Shown here piece after piece: positions 1 through 10,042 of a DNA stretch of 64,000 bases. Each line of letters opens with the position of its first letter. The stretch's first letter is position 1. The stretch is from Gelidibacter sediminis (GTDB lineage Bacteria; Bacteroidota; Bacteroidia; Flavobacteriales; Flavobacteriaceae): positions 1-64,000 of the forward strand of contig NZ_SOBW01000010.1 in assembly GCF_004364975.1 (NCBI RefSeq). The letters are read 5' to 3'. The notes under the pieces were generated by a model that was not told the DNA's origin, did no database searches, and worked only from the letters and a program-made list of their open reading frames with translations. A program made the translations under genes and the position numbers.

Positions 1-1601
1 CCCGTACTGGCATCTATGGTGAGTCCGTTTGGAAGTCCCATTGCGCTATAGGTCAATGCATCCGACTCTGGGTCTGTTGCGCTGATCTGTAGGGTGATGG
101 CTTCGCCTTCGATATTGGTCTGTGCCCCTGGGTTGGTCACCACTGGTGCGCCGTTCACGGCAGCGGCAGTGATGGTCCAAGTAAAGGTCACCTTGGTACT
201 CTCTGATGGCGTGCCATCATCGGTTACCGTAACCTCTACCGTATACGGACTGTTGGTCGCACTGCCCGTGGCGACTGTTCCGCTGATCAATCCCGTACTG
301 GCATCTATGGTGAGTCCGTTTGGAAGTCCCGTTGCGCTATAGGTCAATGCATCCGACTCTGGGTCTGTTGCGCTGATCTGTAGGGTGATGGCTTCGCCTT
401 CGATATTGGTCTGTGACCCTGGGTTGGTCACCACTGGTGCGCCGTTCACGGCAGCGGCAGTGATGGTCCAAGTAAATGTCACTTTAGTGCTCTCTGATGG
501 CGTGCCATCATCGGTTACCGTAACCTCTACCGTATACGGACTGTTGGTCGCACTGCCCGTGGCGACAGTTCCGCTGATCAATCCCGTACTGGCATCTATG
601 GTGAGTCCGTTTGGAAGCCCCATTGCGCTATAGGACAATGCATCCGACTCTGGGTCTGTTGCGCTGATCTGTAGGGTGATGGCTTCGCCTTCGATATTGG
701 TCTGTGCCCCTGGGTTGGTCACCACTGGTGCGCCGTTCACGGCAGCGGCAGTGATGGTCCAAGTAAAGGTCACCTTTGTGCTCTCTGATGGCGTGCCATC
801 ATCGGTTACCGTAACCTCTACCGTATACGGACTGTTGGTCGCACTGCCCGTGGCGACAGTTCCGCTGATCAATCCCGTACTGGCATCTATGGTGAGTCCG
901 TTTGGAAGCCCCATTGCGCTATAGGACAATGCATCCGACTCTGGGTCTGTTGCGCTGATCTGTAGGGTGATGGCTTCGCCTTCGATACTGGTCTGTGCCC
1001 CTGGGTTGGTTACCACTGGTGCGCCGTTCACGGCAGCGGCAGTGATGGTCCAAGTAAAGGTCACCTTGGTACTCTCTGATGGCGTGCCATCATCGGTTAC
1101 CGTAACCTCTACCGTATACGGACTGTTGGTCGCACTGCCCGTGGCGACAGTTCCGCTGATCAATCCCGTACTGGCATCTATGGTGAGTCCGTTTGGAAGC
1201 CCCATTGCGCTATAGGACAATGCATCAGATTCTGGATCTGTTGCGCTGATCTGTAGGGTGATGGCTTCGCCTTCGATATTGGTCTGTGCCCCTGGGTTGG
1301 TCACCACTGGTGCGCCGTTCACGGCAGCGGCAGTGATGGTCCAAGTAAATGTCACTTTAGTGCTCTCTGATGGCGTGCCATCATCGGTTACCGTAACCTC
1401 TACCGTATACGGACTGTTGGTCGCACTGCCCGTGGCGACAGTTCCGCTGATCAATCCCGTACTGGCATCTATGGTGAGTCCGTTTGGAAGTCCCGTTGCG
1501 CTATAGGTCAATGCATCCGACTCTGGGTCTGTTGCGCTGATCTGTAGGGTGATGGCTTCGCCTTCGATATTGGTCTGTGCCCCTGGGTTGGTCACCACTG
1601 G
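1..1601 (-). repeat. Tandem array of 291-bp (97-residue) cadherin-like coding repeats
   Basis: About 5.5 units of exactly 291 bp lie in phase with the giant gene. Full units start near 94, 385, 676, 967 and 1258, and the array runs off the left edge. Each encodes a domain with motifs such as TNIEGEAITLQISATDPESD and GLPNGLTIDASTGLISGTV, typical of He_PIG/cadherin-like Ig folds. Units differ at only a few sites: T/S and T/M in the (T/S)YSA(T/M)GL segment, GAQ/GSQ, and silent changes around the STKVTFTW codons. G+C counted over 1021-1140 is 69/120, against 18/60 over 3181-3240 in the same gene. Confidence 0.95.
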
Positions 1602-4600
1602 AGACATATTAGTTGGATCAGGTTCTACCGTTATCGTTATCTCATCTGAACTAGAGTCATTTTCATCATCGGTAACTGTCAAATTAAAAACATAGGTTCC
1701 AACAATTAAATCATTTGCTGTTAAATCTGCAGTATCAGCCCCGACCAAAGTTGCGGTATTAGGCCCACTTATCTGAGTCCATAAGAAAGATACCGAACCT
1801 CCATCGGGGTCATTACCTGAACCATTTTGAGTTATTGAATTCTCTGGTAAAACTATGGTTTGGTCTAATCCGGCATTCACGTTTGGTGGTCGTGATTCAA
1901 TCACTTCCAATCCAGAAATCTTAGGGTATTCTTTGACAGGAATTAAATTTACCGTTAAGAAGCCATCATTTACGGCAATATTCGTAAATGTTTCAATTAC
2001 GGCAGTGGCTGCTCCACCTGCTGCTGCAACAATGTCATAGTTTTCAATGCGTTTGGTTCCGTTTTCTATATCAATTGTAAACACCCTAGACCCAACACCA
2101 CCTGCAGATGCCGGTTCAATAACAGCATAATAGATTTCCGCAAAATGCAATCGTACATTGTGTAACCCATTAGTTACTGGAATTTCATAGGTTAAACCAG
2201 CTGGGTCAGTACTAAATCGTTCTGTTTGATATAATGCATCATTATCTGTGTTATCTATGGGCGTAACATTCTCAAATTCACCTCCGCCTGAATAATACTG
2301 ATCCGCATCCCAAAGCTCTCCATTAAAATTCAAGTCTGGACCACCAGAGTTAATACGCACTGCCTGGGCTTCGTTCGCAACTGTAAGTGTCATCTCATCA
2401 GAAGCCGAAACATTATCATCATCAGTTGCAATCAGCTGAAAAATATAGGTACCTTCAATTAAATCAGAAGCGATCAGGTTATCAGTATTTGCATTCGTTA
2501 ATATCGCAGTATTTGGACCACTTATCTGAGTCCATTGATACTCATTAATCACTCCTCCATCAGGATCATAAGCAGAACCATCTAAAACTATTGAAGAATT
2601 AGGCAATGAAATTGTCCTCGCTCCTCCTGCATCAACAATTGGAGGTAAAGAACTTCCTCCACTAAGCATTACTTCTATTCCAGAAACCTTGGGAAAATTG
2701 ACGACACCCGTAAATGTTATTGTCAAAAAGCCATCATCTACTACTATACCCATAAAATGTTCTATTACTGCAGTTGCACTTCCACCAGCGGCCACTACGA
2801 TATCATAGTTGGTTAGTTGTTTCTGACCATTTTCAATGGACACATTAAATACACGGGAACCTTCTCCTCCAGAAGAACCCGCACCTAATACGCCAAAATA
2901 AATTTCAGCAAAATGAAGATTAAGATCATAAGTACCAGATTCAACAGGGATATTATAAACCAATGTACCAGACGATGTGTAACGTTCTGTTTGATATAAT
3001 TGGTCATTGGAAGTGTTTGCAATTTTAATAACCTTGGTTGATGAGTCTCCCGAATTATAAAATTGATCTTCTGACCATTCAAACGTTTCGAAAGTAAATT
3101 CAGGACCACCTGAATTTATTCTTATAGCCAAAACTTCTGCCAGAACACTGACGGTTACTTCATCAAATGCGGAGTCATTTTCATTATCAACAGCTGTTAA
3201 TCTAAAAATATAATCACCTTCAATAAGATTGCTAACCGTCAACTCCGCTGTAGTGTTCCCGTTTAATGTTGCTGTATTTGGTCCACTTATTTGGGTCCAT
3301 TCATAACTAGTGATAACACCACCATCCGGATCATAAGCTGACCCGTCTAAAACAACTGTATTAGTAGGTAGCGTTAATACTTGATCGTCTCCCGCATCCA
3401 CAATTGGAGGCATTGAACCACTACCACTCACAAACACTTCAATTCCTGATATCTTTGCTGAATTCTCAACAGACGTTAGCGTAATTGTTAAAAAACCATC
3501 TTCAACATTGATATTATTAAAATTCTCAATTACTGCTGTTGCACTTCCACCCGCAGCCACAATGATATCATAATTAACAAGTTCATATTGCCCATTTTCT
3601 ATGCTAACATTAAATACTCTTGAACCCTCACCACCATCTGCGCCGTCGCCTGGAACGCCAAAATATATTTCAGCAAAATGCAGGTTCAGATCGTATGTGC
3701 CTGATGGTACCGGAACTTCATAAACCAATATTCCAGAAGTATCATATCTTTCGGTTTGATAAAGTTGGTCATTGCCTGTGTTTGCAATCTGAATAGTATT
3801 TGAAAAGGAATCACCACCATTATAATACTGATCTTGAGACCAATCAATCGTTTCATAAGTATAATCAGGGCCACCTGAATTAATTCTAATTGCCGCCATT
3901 TGTGGCATGACACTAATTGTAACTTCATCAAAAGCGGAAACATCCTCGTCATCAGTGACCGTTAATCTGAATACATAATCACCTTCAATTAAATTATTGG
4001 CAGTAAGTTCAGCTGTAGTAGCACCACTTAATGTTGAGGTATTTGGTCCGCTAATTTGTGTCCATAAATATGACACCTCACCACCATCAGGATCACTTGC
4101 TGTTCCTGTTAACACAACCGTATCTGTAGGTAAATATAATTCCTGATCTTCACCTGCATCTACAATTGGAGGCAAAGAACCACTCCCACTCATCGACACT
4201 TCAATACCTGATATTTTGGCTGAATTTTGTATAGAAGTTAAGGTAATTGTTAAAAAACCATCTTCTACATTTATATCATTAAAATTCTCAATTACAGCCA
4301 GAGCACTTCCTCCTGCAGCTACTATTATATCATAATTGATAAGTTCATGTTGACCATTTTCAATATTTACATTAAACACTCTAGAACCTTCACCCCCATC
4401 AACCCCATCGCCAGGTACTCCAAAATAAATTTCTGCAAAATGCAAATTCAGATCGTAAGTGCCTGATGGCACCGGTATCTCGTAAACCAATGTTCCAGAT
4501 GTATCATATCTTTCCGTTTGGTATAGTTGATCATTATCTGTATTTCCAATTTCCAACATGTTTGAATAGGAATCACCTCCAGTGAAATATTGATCTTGAG

Positions 4601-7600
4601 ACCAGTCAGTTGTATCATAGGTAAAGTCAGGACCACCTGAGTTAATTCTTATTGCCGCCATTTGTGGCTTTACGCTTATGGTAACATCATCAAAAACTGA
4701 AACTCCCTCATCATCAGTTATGGTCAATCTAAATACATAGTCACCCTCAATTAAATTATTGGCAGTAAGCTCTGCAGTTGCATTACCACTTAATGTTGCG
4801 GTATTGGGTCCGCTAATTTGCGTCCACATATAAGTTATTTCACCACCATCAGGATCACTTCCAGACCCCATTATTACAACTGTATCGGTAGGCAAAAACA
4901 CTTCTTGATCGTCACCAGCATCTGCTATTGGATCTTGTTTCAATATGACTGATGTATTTTCGTAAATACGTGGGCCTTTATCATTAATCCATCCGTTGGA
5001 TATAATATCTAAATCCCCATCATTATCAATATCTGTAACCATTGCGCCGTCATGATGTTCAAGATTTAAGGCACCGTCATTTATAATATGTGTATTCCAT
5101 CCACCAGAATTACAAAGATCGTTTTCAAATGCAATGAGTCGCTTACTGTTAAGCCATTCTCCTACAACAATGTCCATATCACCATCAAAATCAATATCAA
5201 TGGCAAACACACTAAGACTACCTGAGACGGTGTCGCTTAAGAGGTGCTTTATCCAGGGTTGTGTTGGGTCTTCGGGTGCTTCGAACCAAGCAAATTCATA
5301 GCGCGTGGAATCGCCACCTAGGCCAAGTTGGCCAACAACGCCATCAAGTCTTCCATCACCATTAAAATCGGCTAATTGAATCCTATCAGGCGTAGTTGAG
5401 TATGTAATACCAGTAGAAAATGTGGTCCATACACCACTGCCGTCGTTTCTTAACCAATTAATGCCTTGAAAAAGATCTAAATCGCCGTCACCGTCAATGT
5501 CGCCAGCTTTAATATCCTCTCCGGAAGAATCCGAACTGATATCTATCAAAGTCCAAGTTCCAGTAGTAGGATCTGCCGTTGGCGTGAGCAATTGTACAGG
5601 AGAACCAGTATCTTCTGCACCGTTCCAATTAATAGCCATTTGGTAAGCAAAACCTAATCCGAAATCACCCCCGGCAATTCCCGCTAGGAAAGGTTCAGAA
5701 TACGTTGTATTACCCGCTGGAATATTGTTGTAAACTGTAAAATTACCTGAACCATCATTCTTTGCCCACATTAATTGTGCGCCTTGATATTCGCTACCAG
5801 AGGCACCTATTTGGGTCCCTAAAAGATCTAAATGGCCATCGCCGTCAAAGTCATATACATGAACTACATTGCCAAAATTGCCACCAATGGTATTTTTAAT
5901 CCAATTTCCAGAGGCTGAGCCCGGATTTTTATACCACCAACCACCAGTAACGATGTCATTTAACCCATCGCCATCTAGGTCATAATCAGGAATAGTATAC
6001 ACTGCGGTATATTCGTGTGGATCTAAAATATGAACGTCCCAAGAATCTGGAAAGACGGTAGAATTACAAACGGCTTGGTCTGTAACAGCAACCATGATTT
6101 CATCAAAAACGCCCGTGGGAACATGGATTGCATCATAAAGTTCAAGTCGAATTACGTGACTACCTACATTAAGACCTTCAATTGTTAGAGGGTCATAACT
6201 GTAGTGAGGTCCTATCACTACACCATCTATAGAATAGTGCATATGCGTATCGCCTTCAGCAATCATCCAATTATTGACCCTAAAATTAATGTCAAAAGTC
6301 TGATTAACATTTGCTCCGTTCTCAGGGTTTAAAATGGTGATTTTAGGTTCAAGGTTAAAAGTGTCTGGCGACAAAATTTCTAATGCCGATAATTTTGCAC
6401 TATTTGTTACACCCTCAAACTCAATATTAACAAAACCATCTGTTACAGAAACATTATTAAACTCCTTAATTAATGCGGTAGCTGGATCAGTTTCTGAGAG
6501 GATATCAAAATTATCCAATACAGTTATACCCTCAATTTTCACATTAAACACACGTGAACCCGGCCCCCCACTAGTTTCAACCCCGAAATAAAGTTCAGCA
6601 AAATGGAGCCTAATATCATACGCTCCTGCGGCAGACACAGGAATGGTATAGGTAAAGTTACCATAGCGCTCAGTTTGGTATAGCTCATCATCTGCAGTAC
6701 CTGCAATTGGTGTATCATTAGTATAAGGGGTTCCTCCAAGAAAGTTTTCGTCTGCAATGAAATTTTCTGAATCATATATTACATCTGGACCTCCCGCGTT
6801 GATTCTGATGGAACTTATGGTTGAAAATGAATAACTATCCGTAACTATTGAAAATTCAGATGTGTTTTCTACATTCTGAATCTGAAGGTTATATACTATA
6901 TCTGAACTTAAAGAAGATACATCTAATAACACAGTACGTCCATCTGATTGGAGCACCGCTGAGGTAATTGTGATTCCATTATCCAGCGTATAATTGGTCA
7001 ACTCTTCGGCTGTCTCTTTTGTAACGTATTCAGAGAAAACAATTTTTACTTGAGTATTGCCAATTGGAGAAACGCTAACCACTAATGGTGGTGTATTGTC
7101 AGTAGATACCCCTACTCCTAAAAATTCGACATAATTTAAATTGAATTTCTGGTTAGGATCCGTGAACTTAAATACAAAGAAAATATCATTCTTTCCCTCA
7201 GGAACAGGGAATGTAGATTCCACAGCTGTCCAAGAATTAATACTACCCGTACTAGGCACGATAGTGGTGGCTAACAACGGACCCGTGGGACCGCCTGTTC
7301 GAAACTCAATAATACCACCCCCTACTGCAGCGGCTACCTTATATTTTACAGCCTCCATATTGACAAGGTTTCTTCCAGAAAACGATATATACCCGTTATT
7401 ACTTACCTCAATAGCTTTAAATCCACCTTCCAACGGATCAGTATTCGGGATTATAGTCGTTCCACTTTGAGTATCAAAAAACTCGGCCTCTTTCCGTTTT
7501 GGATGCAGCTTGATTTGATCAAAAGCGGTTAGTCCACCACTATCCGTATAATTGGCATTTAAGACAAAAAATAAATTCATATCACCATCAGCGCCGTGCG

Positions 7601-9539
7601 AGTTCCCATCATCCAACCTAATGGTTTGTGGACAACCACTTAATGTATTATCATCATGAAAATGATTTAGATGCCCTAAAGATGGTACCAAATTGACATC
7701 AGTACAATCAATTACACCATCCTCAACATCAGAAACTAATAAGTTAAAAGAAATATCATCCTGCCAATTCATTAATCCTCCATCAGGGGGTGAGATAAAA
7801 TTAAATAGGGCAGCATTATTTCCAGCGTGAATTGTTATATTATTGACACCAATGCCTCCGTTACCATCATTAACCTGTAATCTGACATTATATGTACCAG
7901 CAACAGTATAGGTATGTGATGGGTTAGCTTCAGTATAATCAACTACTCCATCCCCATCAACATCCCATTCATACGTCAATGATAAATCTCCATTAGGATC
8001 AGTGGTACCTGCACTTGAAAAGTTAACAACTAATGGCAAACTACCATTATCAGGCGTTGCTGAAATTTTCACGTTAGGTGGTGCATTGGTAGTAATACCA
8101 GTATAATCGACCCTAATCAATCTTCCTGTTCCAACATTTTGTGGACAACAGCCAGTTCCATAAGCCAATATGTACATTTTACCATCTGGACCAATAGACA
8201 TATCTATAAAACCATTAAAAGTGTTGGAATTTCCAGGAAAAACTCCAGGAGCAAACCTATTATTAGAAATAACATTTCCTTGCGCATCCATTTTTACTGC
8301 CCATATTCTACTTGTATTAAAGTCATAATAGAAGAAAGCGCCGTCAAATTCTATTGGAAGCCTTTGTTGGTCTGTTAGATTATTATCATAATAGTATATG
8401 GGGCCAGCAAAATGGCTCATATGTGCAAAATCAATCCAAGCAGGTATGGCTGCGGGCAAATCAGTAGCTCCTGTGTTCCATGTTGAAGTATTTTGTGGCG
8501 CAGAAGGATCATTATAATATGGTGATGGACTTCTATAAGGTATTTCGTAGGCATCGTTATTTACCCCGGAAAAATATGGCCATCCGTAATTTCCAGAAGA
8601 TTTAGTTAAATTCATCTCATCCAACCCTGCAGGACCTAGTTGACTTGGTTCATCAGCATCAGGTCCCACTTCACCCCAAAACAGCCAATCTGTATTATGT
8701 TTATCTACAAAAATTCTGTACGGATTTCTAGCACCCATAACGTAAATTTCCGGTTTGGTTAAAGGTGTGCCTGCAGAAAAAAGATTTCCTGTTGGAATTG
8801 TGTAAGTACCATCAGGTTGCGGCGTAATTCGTAATATTTTACCTCTGAGATCATTGGTATTGGAAGAGGATTTCTCAGCGCTAAAATCAGGATTGGTTTC
8901 ATTCCAAGCAGCATAAAGATTGTCATAGCCGGAGTTATCACCAGTAGCGATATAAAGATTTCCATCAGAATCAAAATCCATGCCTCCGCCCGAATGAAAT
9001 TTTGCGGTGCGAGACGTGGTCCACTCAAGCAATATTCTTTCCGAACCAACATCCAAATAATCCCCATTCATCTCAAATCGAGAGACGCGGTTCACACTTT
9101 TATTTGCAGGCGAATAGGTTAAATAAATAAAATTGTTGGATAGAAAATTAGGATCAAAAGCAATTCCAAGCAATCCGTCTTCCAGTTCATGGAACACTGA
9201 TAAAGATCCGGCCGATACAGAGGTTTGGGAGTCCGTTTTATAGATAATAACCTCCCCATAACGATCCAAAATAAAGATGCGCCCATCAGGTGCAAACTTC
9301 ATGGTTGTGGAATTTTTAAGACCTGTAAGCAAGTCCACTTGTTGAAATTCATTTTCAAGTGATGGTGGAAGTTGAGCCAGTAACGTACTACTTAACAACA
9401 ATAAAAGTGCCAACACACTGAAATGCTTAGTCTTTAATGAAACTATTTTGATAGGATTAAGACAAGAATTACCAATCAATAAAATCACATTGATACATTT
9501 TATAAAGAAATAAGGTTTTGGGAGTAATTTTGATTTCAT
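1..9539 (-). CDS. Giant secreted multidomain glucose/sorbosone dehydrogenase-malectin-PKD repeat protein (C-terminus outside window)
   Basis: One frame stays open from the ATG at 9539 to the window edge, giving at least 3179 residues with no stop. The N-terminus has a signal peptide (hydrophobic core about residues 40-54, then LLAQ). Domains read by eye: a PQQ-type glucose/sorbosone dehydrogenase propeller (about 60-480; motifs DGLLGIAFDPNF, FHSGGGMDFD, GARNPYRI); PKD (about 483-575); a CBM6-like domain (about 680-810); an SbsA-type Ig domain; malectin (about 905-1060; RINAGGPDV, LHFAELYFG); an Ig-like spacer; FG-GAP/VCBS repeats rich in DxDxDGDxD (about 1160-1520); a PKD-like domain (about 1536) followed by four malectin/PKD-like pairs; then 97-residue cadherin-like repeats from about 2643. 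Family knowledge suggests carbohydrate binding and sugar oxidation at the cell surface. Secretion by type IX is an inference, since the C-terminal sorting domain would lie outside the window. The start is uncertain because no strong ribosome binding site is visible. Confidence 0.9.
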   Translation of the reverse strand, partial: MKSKLLPKPYFFIKCINVILLIGNSCLNPIKIVSLKTKHFSVLALLLLLSSTLLAQLPPSLENEFQQVDLLTGLKNSTTMKFAPDGRIFILDRYGEVIIYKTDSQTSVSAGSLSVFHELEDGLLGIAFDPNFLSNNFIYLTYSPANKSVNRVSRFEMNGDYLDVGSERILLEWTTSRTAKFHSGGGMDFDSDGNLYIATGDNSGYDNLYAAWNETNPDFSAEKSSSNTNDLRGKILRITPQPDGTYTIPTGNLFSAGTPLTKPEIYVMGARNPYRIFVDKHNTDWLFWGEVGPDADEPSQLGPAGLDEMNLTKSSGNYGWPYFSGVNNDAYEIPYRSPSPYYNDPSAPQNTSTWNTGATDLPAAIPAWIDFAHMSHFAGPIYYYDNNLTDQQRLPIEFDGAFFYYDFNTSRIWAVKMDAQGNVISNNRFAPGVFPGNSNTFNGFIDMSIGPDGKMYILAYGTGCCPQNVGTGRLIRVDYTGITTNAPPNVKISATPDNGSLPLVVNFSSAGTTDPNGDLSLTYEWDVDGDGVVDYTEANPSHTYTVAGTYNVRLQVNDGNGGIGVNNITIHAGNNAALFNFISPPDGGLMNWQDDISFNLLVSDVEDGVIDCTDVNLVPSLGHLNHFHDDNTLSGCPQTIRLDDGNSHGADGDMNLFFVLNANYTDSGGLTAFDQIKLHPKRKEAEFFDTQSGTTIIPNTDPLEGGFKAIEVSNNGYISFSGRNLVNMEAVKYKVAAAVGGGIIEFRTGGPTGPLLATTIVPSTGSINSWTAVESTFPVPEGKNDIFFVFKFTDPNQKFNLNYVEFLGVGVSTDNTPPLVVSVSPIGNTQVKIVFSEYVTKETAEELTNYTLDNGITITSAVLQSDGRTVLLDVSSLSSDIVYNLQIQNVENTSEFSIVTDSYSFSTISSIRINAGGPDVIYDSENFIADENFLGGTPYTNDTPIAGTADDELYQTERYGNFTYTIPVSAAGAYDIRLHFAELYFGVETSGGPGSRVFNVKIEGITVLDNFDILSETDPATALIKEFNNVSVTDGFVNIEFEGVTNSAKLSALEILSPDTFNLEPKITILNPENGANVNQTFDINFRVNNWMIAEGDTHMHYSIDGVVIGPHYSYDPLTIEGLNVGSHVIRLELYDAIHVPTGVFDEIMVAVTDQAVCNSTVFPDSWDVHILDPHEYTAVYTIPDYDLDGDGLNDIVTGGWWYKNPGSASGNWIKNTIGGNFGNVVHVYDFDGDGHLDLLGTQIGASGSEYQGAQLMWAKNDGSGNFTVYNNIPAGNTTYSEPFLAGIAGGDFGLGFAYQMAINWNGAEDTGSPVQLLTPTADPTTGTWTLIDISSDSSGEDIKAGDIDGDGDLDLFQGINWLRNDGSGVWTTFSTGITYSTTPDRIQLADFNGDGRLDGVVGQLGLGGDSTRYEFAWFEAPEDPTQPWIKHLLSDTVSGSLSVFAIDIDFDGDMDIVVGEWLNSKRLIAFENDLCNSGGWNTHIINDGALNLEHHDGAMVTDIDNDGDLDIISNGWINDKGPRIYENTSVILKQDPIADAGDDQEVFLPTDTVVIMGSGSDPDGGEITYMWTQISGPNTATLSGNATAELTANNLIEGDYVFRLTITDDEGVSVFDDVTISVKPQMAAIRINSGGPDFTYDTTDWSQDQYFTGGDSYSNMLEIGNTDNDQLYQTERYDTSGTLVYEIPVPSGTYDLNLHFAEIYFGVPGDGVDGGEGSRVFNVNIENGQHELINYDIIVAAGGSALAVIENFNDINVEDGFLTITLTSIQNSAKISGIEVSMSGSGSLPPIVDAGEDQELYLPTDTVVLTGTASDPDGGEVSYLWTQISGPNTSTLSGATTAELTANNLIEGDYVFRLTVTDDEDVSAFDEVTISVMPQMAAIRINSGGPDYTYETIDWSQDQYYNGGDSFSNTIQIANTGNDQLYQTERYDTSGILVYEVPVPSGTYDLNLHFAEIYFGVPGDGADGGEGSRVFNVSIENGQYELVNYDIIVAAGGSATAVIENFNNINVEDGFLTITLTSVENSAKISGIEVFVSGSGSMPPIVDAGDDQVLTLPTNTVVLDGSAYDPDGGVITSYEWTQISGPNTATLNGNTTAELTVSNLIEGDYIFRLTAVDNENDSAFDEVTVSVLAEVLAIRINSGGPEFTFETFEWSEDQFYNSGDSSTKVIKIANTSNDQLYQTERYTSSGTLVYNIPVESGTYDLNLHFAEIYFGVLGAGSSGGEGSRVFNVSIENGQKQLTNYDIVVAAGGSATAVIEHFMGIVVDDGFLTITFTGVVNFPKVSGIEVMLSGGSSLPPIVDAGGARTISLPNSSIVLDGSAYDPDGGVINEYQWTQISGPNTAILTNANTDNLIASDLIEGTYIFQLIATDDDNVSASDEMTLTVANEAQAVRINSGGPDLNFNGELWDADQYYSGGGEFENVTPIDNTDNDALYQTERFSTDPAGLTYEIPVTNGLHNVRLHFAEIYYAVIEPASAGGVGSRVFTIDIENGTKRIENYDIVAAAGGAATAVIETFTNIAVNDGFLTVNLIPVKEYPKISGLEVIESRPPNVNAGLDQTIVLPENSITQNGSGNDPDGGSVSFLWTQISGPNTATLVGADTADLTANDLIVGTYVFNLTVTDDENDSSSDEITITVEPDPTNMSPVVTNPGAQTNIEGEAITLQISATDPESDALTYSATGLPNGLTIDASTGLISGTVATGSATNSPYTVEVTVTDDGTPSESTKVTFTWTITAAAVNGAPVVTNPGAQTNIEGEAITLQISATDPESDALSYSAMGLPNGLTIDASTGLISGTVATGSATNSPYTVEVTVTDDGTPSESTKVTFTWTITAAAVNGAPVVTNPGAQTSIEGEAITLQISATDPESDALSYSAMGLPNGLTIDASTGLISGTVATGSATNSPYTVEVTVTDDGTPSESTKVTFTWTITAAAVNGAPVVTNPGAQTNIEGEAITLQISATDPESDALSYSAMGLPNGLTIDASTGLISGTVATGSATNSPYTVEVTVTDDGTPSESTKVTFTWTITAAAVNGAPVVTNPGSQTNIEGEAITLQISATDPESDALTYSATGLPNGLTIDASTGLISGTVATGSATNSPYTVEVTVTDDGTPSESTKVTFTWTITAAAVNGAPVVTNPGAQTNIEGEAITLQISATDPESDALTYSAMGLPNGLTIDAST
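1640..4935 (-). repeat. Diverged tandem PKD-like/malectin module repeats
   Basis: Within the giant gene a two-domain module of about 750-770 bp recurs. The PKD-like half carries DAGDDQ, DPDGG, WTQISGPNTA and LIEGDYVFRL. The malectin half carries AIRINSGGPD, DQLYQTERY, YDLNLHFAEIYFG and EGSRVFNV. Malectin halves lie at about 4662-4200, 3905-3440, 3130-2670 and 2380-1905. PKD-like halves lie at about 4930-4665, 4165-3910, 3405-3140, 2640-2395 and 1890-1640. Units are clearly similar but diverged, so this duplication is older than the 291-bp array. A further malectin domain stands alone near 6815-6360. Confidence 0.85.
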
Positions 9540-9984
9540 AATTAACTGCTTAAGAAAGGGATTTGGTTTTATATAATAAATAGGCAATAGCTTAATAAAT
9601 ATAGCCCATTATTAATTTTTACATAATATACCGCCTACTTATTCGTTAAAAACGAGAGGTTTACCGTTTAACTACAAGGTAACTTTCTGAAATGCAAGAG
9701 TAATGATTACGGACGTAATTTAAAGACATTCCGTATTTTAAAATAGAACCTAAACATAACGGACTTCATGGTAAGTAATCAGAAACTTAGCATATGATTG
9801 TTAATTATTGAACGATATACGTTATAAAAAATCCTTTTACACCATGGCAACCTGAGATGAAAGAAATTTATGAAATTTGGACTTTCGTCACTTCAGTCGT
9901 CGACACAAAAAAGGATCAAATCCAATTTTTGCATAAACACAACAATTGTTCTTGATCCGTTCTAGATCCGATTAAAAGTTAAAT
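9540..9984. other. Intergenic region upstream of the giant gene
   Basis: About 445 bp, A+T-rich, between the start of the giant gene and the rpsT terminator. I see no convincing gene. It holds an inverted repeat GGATCAA (9913-9919) / TTGATCC (9952-9958) and an imperfect ATTAC-GGAC-GTAAT palindrome (9706-9719). The promoter of the giant gene should lie here. A near-match TATATTTA to the Bacteroidota -7 element is visible on the minus strand close to the gene, but no good -33 partner. Confidence 0.4.
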
Positions 9985-10022
9985 ACAAAAAAAAATCCAT
10001 TCGTTAAGAATGGATTTTTTAA
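9985..10022 (-). terminator. Rho-independent terminator of rpsT
   Basis: ATCCATTC (9995-10002) pairs with GAATGGAT (10008-10015) around a 5-nt loop, flanked by A and T runs on both sides. It lies about 20 bp downstream of the rpsT stop, and the flanking runs would let it work in both directions. Confidence 0.85.
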
Positions 10023-10042
10023 TATAAATTATGATTGTTTCT

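Noticed and set aside
94-1506. Five 82-residue open frames on the plus strand inside the repeat array
   Set aside because: They are the antisense shadow of the 291-bp coding repeats; the minus-strand frame is continuous, has recognisable domains and continues far beyond them.
1-1601. CRISPR-like or satellite DNA interpretation of the repeats
   Set aside because: The units are 291 bp, a multiple of three, with no spacers, and keep one open frame with conserved protein motifs.
9706-9719. ATTAC-GGAC-GTAAT palindrome as a regulator site
   Set aside because: Only five-base arms with an imperfect centre; too weak to call alone.
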